From positions 53,675 to 117,674 of the forward strand of contig NZ_QKWH01000010.1 of assembly GCF_003244315.1 (NCBI RefSeq): a DNA stretch of 64,000 bases, in the 5' to 3' direction. Each line of letters begins with the position of its first letter. Position 1 is the first letter of the stretch. The translations under genes and the position numbers were made by a program. Shown one piece after another: positions 59,108 through 64,000 of this stretch. The notes under the pieces are model-generated. The model was not told where the DNA came from and ran no database searches. It saw nothing but the letters and a program-made list of their open reading frames with translations. Source of the stretch: Xylanimonas oleitrophica (GTDB lineage Bacteria > Actinomycetota > Actinomycetes > Actinomycetales > Cellulomonadaceae).

Positions 59108-60792
59108 GGGACGAGAACCTCCTCGGTGACGAGCCGGTCGGCGGCCTGCTGCGGGCCGAGCGTGGCTCTGAGCGTGAGCATGCCGCCGGACAGCGATGCG
59201 GAGTCGAAGCCGGCCTGGGTGAGTACGCGGTGGGCTATGTGGGAGCGGACGCCGGAACCGCACAGCACGCGCACGGCCCGCCCGGCGGCGGCGTCGCGCA
59301 CCTCGCCGAGGCGCTCGCGCAGCTCGGTGTGCGGGATGTTGAGCGCTCCGGGCACGTGGCCGGAGGCGAACTCCGCACGACTGCGCACGTCCACCACCAG
59401 GGCGGATGCCACGACGTCGTCCAGGTCTGCCGCGTGCCACACTCGCAGCGTCCCGTCCAACACGTTCGCTCCCGCCATGCCGGCGAGGTTGACCGGGTCC
59501 TTAGCCGCGCCGAACGGTGGTGCGTAGGCCAGGTCGAGATCGATGAGATCGTCCACTGTCAGCCCGCCGCGGATCGCGGTGGCCAGCACGTCGATCCGCT
59601 TGTCCACGCCGTCGGCCCCGACGGCCTGGGCGCCCAGGAGGCATCCGTCGAGGCCAAAGTGCACGACGAGGTGCACAGGGCTCGCGCCCGGGTACCAGCC
59701 GGCGTGCTGGCTGGCGTGGAGGTGCAGGGTGTGGTGCGCGATGCCCGCGTGCGCCAGCGCGGCGCGGTTGGCGCCGGTCATGGCGGTGGCCAGGGCCCCG
59801 ACGCGCACGATCGCCGTCCCGAGCGAGGTCGGGATCGGCCGCGCGGTGTCGTGGCGCAGGATCGCGTCGGCGACTTGCCGCCCCGCCCGGTTGGCCGCTC
59901 CGGCCAGCGGGACGGGTCGTCGCACCCCGGTGACGGCGTCGGTGGAGACGACGGCGTCACCGGCGGCCCACACGTCCGGCAGGTTGGTGCGCCCGTGCTC
60001 GTCGACGCGGATCGCGCCACGTTCGCACTCGAGACCCGCGGCCTCGAAGATGGCGGTGTCGGGGCGCGCCCCCACCGACAGCACGACCAGGTCCGCGGGC
60101 AGCCGCGTACCGTCGCCGAGCACGACGACGTCTTCGCCCGTACCGGGTTCGACGGCCGTGGCAGCCGTACCGTTGTGGAGGGCGACACCGATCCGCTCCA
60201 GCTCCGCGGCGGCGACTGCGGCCAGCTCGGGCTCGAGCGGCGGCAGCACGTGCGGTGAGAGCTCGACGACGGTCACCTCCAGCCGCGCCTGCGCGAGCTG
60301 CTCGGCCGCCTCAAGGCCGATGAAGCCGGCGCCCAGCACGACGGCACGACGCGCGCCGTCGTCGACCCGGCCACGCAGCGCGACGGCGTCGGCCACCGTG
60401 CGCAGCGTCCGGACGCGCGGAGAGTCGATACCTGGCAGCGGCGGACGCACCGCCCGCGCCCCCGGCGCCAGCACGAGTGCGTCGTAGCCGACCGTCTCCT
60501 CGCCGCCAGCGGTGCGCACCCGCACCGTCCGCGCCTGAGGGTCCATCCCGACGACGTCGTGGCCGGTCCGGACGTCCAGGTTCAGCGCTGCCCGGAGCGA
60601 CGTCGGTGTCTGGACGAGGAGCTGCTCAGACGACCCGATCTCCCCGCCGACGTGATACGGCAGCCCGCACCCGGCGAACGAGACGTGTTCACCCCTCTCG
60701 AGCACGACGATCTCCGCACTCGCGTCCAGACGCCGAGCGCGCGCGGCACAGCTCATGCCCGCGGCGACGCCTCCAACGATCACGATCTTCAT
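59104..60792 (-). CDS. CoA-disulfide reductase with C-terminal rhodanese domain
   Basis: 562 residues from ATG 60792. FAD motif IVGGVAAGMSCAARARRLD, active-site Cys42 in SFAGCGLPYHVGG, NAD(P)H motif VVLGAGFIGLEAAEQL and AAGDAVV. A rhodanese domain fills about 465-562, with the nucleophilic Cys511 in RVLCGSGVRSHIAHRVL. Such CoADR-RHD enzymes reduce CoA-persulfides or polysulfide. Together with the CstR-like regulator it forms a persulfide-handling pair. Copper binding to thiols and persulfides may explain the location (inference). Confidence 0.88.
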   Translation of the reverse strand: MKIVIVGGVAAGMSCAARARRLDASAEIVVLERGEHVSFAGCGLPYHVGGEIGSSEQLLVQTPTSLRAALNLDVRTGHDVVGMDPQARTVRVRTAGGEETVGYDALVLAPGARAVRPPLPGIDSPRVRTLRTVADAVALRGRVDDGARRAVVLGAGFIGLEAAEQLAQARLEVTVVELSPHVLPPLEPELAAVAAAELERIGVALHNGTAATAVEPGTGEDVVVLGDGTRLPADLVVLSVGARPDTAIFEAAGLECERGAIRVDEHGRTNLPDVWAAGDAVVSTDAVTGVRRPVPLAGAANRAGRQVADAILRHDTARPIPTSLGTAIVRVGALATAMTGANRAALAHAGIAHHTLHLHASQHAGWYPGASPVHLVVHFGLDGCLLGAQAVGADGVDKRIDVLATAIRGGLTVDDLIDLDLAYAPPFGAAKDPVNLAGMAGANVLDGTLRVWHAADLDDVVASALVVDVRSRAEFASGHVPGALNIPHTELRERLGEVRDAAAGRAVRVLCGSGVRSHIAHRVLTQAGFDSASLSGGMLTLRATLGPQQAADRLVTEEVLVP

Positions 60793-60802
60793 CGCACGAG
60801 CG

Positions 60803-60820
60803 TATACCCCCGGGGGTTTG
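60803..60820 (-). promoter_or_regulatory. CsoR/CstR-type operator before the CoADR-rhodanese gene
   Basis: On the plus strand GTATACCCCCGGGGGTTTG: five C then five G with T/A flanks. It lies 11 bases upstream of the ATG, overlapping the probable promoter. The CstR consensus is a similar ATACCCC...GGGGTAT dyad, so this is probably the autoregulatory site of the repressor encoded at the operon's end. Confidence 0.65.
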
Positions 60821-60878
60821 CGCGCGAATTGCGATGTCGCCGGTTGCGCGTCGGGCCCGAGGTTGCTCGGGCTCGTGA

Positions 60879-61469
60879 CTACGTGAGGCGCATCGTCGTC
60901 AGGCACGTCGGGTCGTCGGCGCGTGTGGAAATGGGCCCTGTCGCGGTCTTGTCGTCGTACGTGACGGTGAGCGTGGCGTCGATGTCGCGAGGGAGCCATA
61001 GGCCGAGGAAGCCGTTGTCGAAGGTCCTGCCCGTCCGCTCCACGAGTACCTCTCCGTCGGCGGAAGCGACTGTGAGCTCGACGTCCTTGCCACCGAGCTC
61101 TCCTCGGCACGTGGTCAGCGAGTGGTAGTAGCAGTCGTGGGTCGCGCTGACATACGGCGCCACTGAGAGGTAGAACTCGTCCCCGACTAGCGGCAGCGTG
61201 GTGGACCGCCCCTCCTCGTCGGTGAGCTGCAGCTCGTCGGCCCGGACCGAAGCCATCAACCCGGGATCCCGGTCGTCGACTGGGACGCGGTCCAGACGGT
61301 CGATCATCTCCCGTCCATCCAGTCCCGACAGTCCGTGGTCGACGAGGATCTCACTGGCGACTGTCGCCTGCTGGTCGTCGGCCGCGTCGGCCGCAGGGGC
61401 CTCGTGAGAGGCGCATCCGGCCAAGAGCAGGACGATGGCAATGCTGGCACCGGGAGCGAGTCTTCTCAT
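60879..61469 (-). CDS. cueP: CueP-family periplasmic-type copper-binding lipoprotein
   Basis: 196 residues. Signal with lipobox LLLAGCASH. The CueP signature is FYLSVAPYVSATHDCYYHSL with TTCRGELGGKDVELTV, then NGFLGLWLPRDIDATLTVTYD and the end DDPTCLTTMRL, giving the three conserved cysteines of CueP. CueP binds Cu(I)/Cu(II) outside the membrane; first described in Salmonella, but related proteins occur in Actinobacteria and Corynebacteria. It is divergent from CopB copy 2. Confidence 0.88.
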   Translation of the reverse strand: MRRLAPGASIAIVLLLAGCASHEAPAADAADDQQATVASEILVDHGLSGLDGREMIDRLDRVPVDDRDPGLMASVRADELQLTDEEGRSTTLPLVGDEFYLSVAPYVSATHDCYYHSLTTCRGELGGKDVELTVASADGEVLVERTGRTFDNGFLGLWLPRDIDATLTVTYDDKTATGPISTRADDPTCLTTMRLT

Positions 61470-61588
61470 GCCGACAGGCTATGAGACAAGGAGGAAGGCG
61501 CCGCCGCGCCAACCGATCCGCTTGATTCCGCGAGGAGATCGGTCTGCCTTCACGGGGAACAAGTTGTGTTCAGCGCTGTTGTGGCAGG

Positions 61589-61605
61589 GTACCCCTAGGG
61601 GGTAT
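61589..61605. promoter_or_regulatory. CsoR/CstR-type operator before CopB copy 2
   Basis: GTACCCCTAGGGGGTAT: arms TACCCC and GGGGTA. It lies 28 bases before the CopB ATG and 120 bases before the divergent cueP start, so it could serve both. Confidence 0.65.
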
Positions 61606-61632
61606 GCACGACCTGGATCGGAAGGAGTTCAC

Positions 61633-63861
61633 ATGGCTGCGCCGAGGATGCCCCAGGAGCACGGTGCCCGCGTGGAACAGCACGTGGTGCACCACCACGA
61701 GCACGAGGCCGCACCCGACCACGAGGCGAACGGACTTCGGGACAACACCAGTTGCGACGCTCACGTACGAACACCGGCTCACGAGGCCAGGACCGGCCAC
61801 GAAGGTCACGGCGGTCATGGCGGTCATGGCGGTCATGGCGGTCATGGCGGAGATCACGTTGCGATGTTCCGACGCCTGTTCTGGCTGATGCTGGCTGTTT
61901 CCGTGCCGACCGTCCTGTTCAGCGGGATGTTCGCCGACCTGTTGGGCTATGTCGTGCCGGCCTTCCCGGGCGCAGCGGCCGTCTCGCCGCTCCTGGGCAC
62001 CGTCGTTTATCTGTGGGGCGGGTGGCCCTTCCTGACCGGAGCGGTCGCAGAGGTGCGCAGCGGCAAGCCCGGGATGATGCTCCTGATCGGCATGGCGATC
62101 ACCGTTGCCTTCCTCTCGTCCTGGGGCGCCACCCTGGGGCTGCTCTCCCACGACCTCGACTTCTGGTGGGAGCTCGCTCTGCTGGTCGTCATCATGCTCC
62201 TCGGGCATTGGCTCGAGATGCGCTCGCTCGCCCAGACGTCCTCGGCGCTCGACTCGCTCGCGGCCTTGCTTCCGGACGAGGCGGAGAAGGTCGTGGGCGA
62301 CGAGGTGATCAAGGTCGCGCCGTCTGATCTCACGGTGGGCGACGTCGTCGCGGTGCGTCCGGGCGGACGTGTGCCCGCCGACGGAGACGTCGTCGAGGGC
62401 GGCACAGACGTGGACGAGTCGATGATCACCGGCGAGTCGCGACCTGTGCCTCGGCAGTCGGGCGACCATGTGGTGGCCGGCACCGTCGCGACGGACAACG
62501 CGATCCGGATCAGGGTCACCGCGGTCGGCGCGGAGACCGCCTTGGCCGGCATCCAGCGCCTGGTGTCCGAGGCGCAGTCCTCGACCACGCGCGCGCAGCT
62601 CCTAGCTGACCGGGCGGCTGCGTGGCTCTTCTGGTTCGCTTTGGGCGCCGCCGTCATCACCGTCGCCGTCTGGAGCGCCGTCGGTAGCCCGAGTGCTGCC
62701 GTCATCCGGGCGATCACCGTGCTGGTGATCGCGTGCCCCCACGCGCTGGGCTTGGCCATCCCCCTGGTGGTCTCGATCTCCACCGAGCGCGCCGCTCGGG
62801 CCGGCGTCCTCGTCAAGGACCGCGGCTCCCTGGAGCGGATGCGCACCGTGGACACGGTGCTATTCGACAAGACGGGGACCCTGACCAAGGGCGAGCCGGT
62901 GCTGCGAGACGTCGTCGCGGTCGAACGGGACGAGGACCAGCTCATCGCTCTTGCAGCCGCCGCTGAGACAGACAGCCAGCACCCTCTGGCCCGTGCCATC
63001 CTCCGGGCCGCACATGAACGCGGTCTTGACGTGCCGCACGCTGCGGACTTCCAGGCCTCGACCGCGGTCGGTGTCGGCGCGACCGTCGATGGCCATGATG
63101 TCGCGGTGGGCGGCCCGAACCTGCTGGACGAGCGAGGCCTTGACCCTCTGGAGAGATCGGCTGCCTGGGCACGGGACGGTGCGATCGTGCTGCACGTTCT
63201 GGTCGATGGTGAGGTCGCCGGGGCGATCGCGCTAGCCGACGAGGTGCGGCAAGAGTCGCGCGAGGCGGTCGAGGCGCTCCACCGATCGGATGTTCGCGTC
63301 GTCATGATCACCGGCGACGCAGAGGCGGTTGCTCGCAGCGTGGCGGCCGACCTCGGCATCGACCAGGTCTTCGCGGGCGTGCGACCCGAGAACAAGAGCG
63401 AGAAGGTCGTCCAGTTGCAGCAGCAGGGGCGCACCGTGGCGATGGTGGGCGACGGCGTCAACGACGCACCCGCGCTGGCCCAGGCTGACGTCGGTGTGGC
63501 CCTCGGTGCAGGCACCGACGTCGCGATCGCCTCGGCCGGCGTCATTCTCGCCTCCGACGACCCGCGCTCGGTTCTGTCGGTTATGGAGCTGTCTCGAGTG
63601 GGCTACCGCAAGATGAAGCAGAACCTGTGGTGGGCCGCCGGCTACAACATCGCCGCCGTGCCGCTCGCGGCTGGTGTGCTCGCACCGGTCGGTTTCGTCC
63701 TCCCCATGGAGATCGGTGCCTTGCTCATGTCGGCCTCGACGATCGTCGTGGCAGCCAACGCCCAGTTGCTGCGTCGCATGGATCTCAGCCCGCAGGCCGC
63801 TGTTGGGGCCCCCCGGTTAGTGCGTCCGAGGCCCGCGTGCTGCGTGGCCGTGGGCCCATGA
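61633..63861 (+). CDS. copB: P1B-type copper-exporting ATPase (CopB type), copy 2
   Basis: 742 residues from ATG 61633, five bases after GAAGGAG. His-rich N-terminus with HGGHGGHGGHGGHGGDH and no CxxC domain. The membrane metal site is ACPHALGL (Cys368-Pro-His), MITGES is the actuator, and DKTGTLTKGEP (Asp412) the phosphorylation site. It closely matches the product of 39257-41545 apart from the N-terminal tail and the last 20 residues. Copper export to the outside. Confidence 0.94.
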   Translation: MAAPRMPQEHGARVEQHVVHHHEHEAAPDHEANGLRDNTSCDAHVRTPAHEARTGHEGHGGHGGHGGHGGHGGDHVAMFRRLFWLMLAVSVPTVLFSGMFADLLGYVVPAFPGAAAVSPLLGTVVYLWGGWPFLTGAVAEVRSGKPGMMLLIGMAITVAFLSSWGATLGLLSHDLDFWWELALLVVIMLLGHWLEMRSLAQTSSALDSLAALLPDEAEKVVGDEVIKVAPSDLTVGDVVAVRPGGRVPADGDVVEGGTDVDESMITGESRPVPRQSGDHVVAGTVATDNAIRIRVTAVGAETALAGIQRLVSEAQSSTTRAQLLADRAAAWLFWFALGAAVITVAVWSAVGSPSAAVIRAITVLVIACPHALGLAIPLVVSISTERAARAGVLVKDRGSLERMRTVDTVLFDKTGTLTKGEPVLRDVVAVERDEDQLIALAAAAETDSQHPLARAILRAAHERGLDVPHAADFQASTAVGVGATVDGHDVAVGGPNLLDERGLDPLERSAAWARDGAIVLHVLVDGEVAGAIALADEVRQESREAVEALHRSDVRVVMITGDAEAVARSVAADLGIDQVFAGVRPENKSEKVVQLQQQGRTVAMVGDGVNDAPALAQADVGVALGAGTDVAIASAGVILASDDPRSVLSVMELSRVGYRKMKQNLWWAAGYNIAAVPLAAGVLAPVGFVLPMEIGALLMSASTIVVAANAQLLRRMDLSPQAAVGAPRLVRPRPACCVAVGP

Positions 63862-63874
63862 TGCCGCAGCGTGG

Positions 63875-63917
63875 CGATGGCCCGGACCGCCGCGAGCGAG
63901 GGCGGTCCGGCCCATCG
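63875..63917 (+). terminator. Strong hairpin after CopB copy 2
   Basis: CGATGGCCCGGACCGCC and GGCGGTCCGGCCCATCG are 17-base arms with one mismatch around a nine-base loop, 14 bases past the stop. Confidence 0.8.
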
Positions 63918-63979
63918 TCGTGATCAGACGGTATGGGGGTCTGGGGCGTAGCCCTGGGTCGCTGGGACGGGGCCTCGCT

Positions 63980-64000
63980 ATGAAAGTCGTGGGTTACCGA
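63980..64000 (+). CDS. Possible start of a serine recombinase, cut by window edge
   Basis: ATG at 63980 opens MKVVGYR, which resembles the beginning of serine recombinases (MKVVGYVRVS). Only seven codons are visible and no clear ribosome binding site precedes it. The minus-strand frame ending at 63978 is an alternative reading. Confidence 0.25.

Noticed and set aside
61800..61855. Tandem GGTCATGGC units as a CRISPR-like or non-coding repeat
   Set aside because: They encode the His-Gly-Gly repeats of the CopB N-terminus; no spacers. No CRISPR array was seen in the window.
63900..64000. End of a minus-strand gene at the right edge
   Set aside because: Too short to judge; one frame stops at 63978 and another stays open, neither with recognisable sequence.

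Overview
This is high-GC, densely coded actinobacterial DNA. Codon use, leaderless ArsR-family genes, MtrA-type boxes, ACR3 arsenite efflux, P1B-3 copper ATPases and c-di-AMP riboswitches ahead of wall hydrolases fit Actinomycetota, most likely Micrococcales (order-level inference). The left edge is chromosomal: the end of kdpC, then kdpD and kdpE. Two copies of the 3' end of a tRNA-Pro gene follow (about 3.73 kb, degenerate; 6.23 kb, well preserved), each with a terminator on its left. They look like stacked attachment sites. The first encloses a small relic island (DUF3800-like protein, pRiA4b ORF-3-like protein). The second would be the left border of a large integrative element running off the right edge.

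Layout. 6.4-14.4 kb: conjugative-element genes (chimeric helicase ORF, ArdC-like antirestriction protein, a hypothetical, then divergently a redoxin-domain protein, a small protein, a protein with four HTH repeats and a membrane protein). 14.4-23.8 kb: a Tn5053-like unit with cadmium (cmtR-cadD) and mercury (merA/merR) genes plus resolvase, DDE transposase and ATPase, interrupted by an IS21-family element. 23.9-25.8 kb: metal-sensing ArsR, CDF exporter, acetyltransferase. 25.9-32.7 kb: arsenic cluster (trxB, acr3, arsR-arsC fusion, arsC, flavoprotein, arsR) with a cmtR-CDF pair inside. 32.8-41.6 kb: copper-related genes (DUF305 proteins, BNR-type lipoprotein, DUF6153-like protein), a riboswitch-controlled D,D-carboxypeptidase, a copper-storage protein and a CopB ATPase. 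41.7-44.6 kb: hypothetical, MFS exporter, TetR regulator. 45.0-53.9 kb: the conjugative backbone resumes (1700-residue MobF relaxase with a Toprim-like C-terminus, triple Cys4-finger protein, HTH protein, DUF2637/SpdB-like protein, sigma-like protein). 54.0-63.9 kb: second cmtR-CDF pair, three wall hydrolases behind a second c-di-AMP riboswitch, second copper-storage protein, CstR/CsoR-like regulator with a CoA-disulfide reductase-rhodanese, CueP-like lipoprotein and second CopB ATPase.

The picture is a conjugative backbone split by about 30 kb of metal-resistance cargo, with more cargo on its right. The association of c-di-AMP riboswitch-hydrolase, copper-storage protein and CopB ATPase occurs twice, in diverged copies. 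GGGGTA-type palindromes lie before both CopB genes and the CoA-disulfide reductase. No integrase, coupling protein or type IV secretion genes are visible, so mobility has to be judged from flanking sequence.
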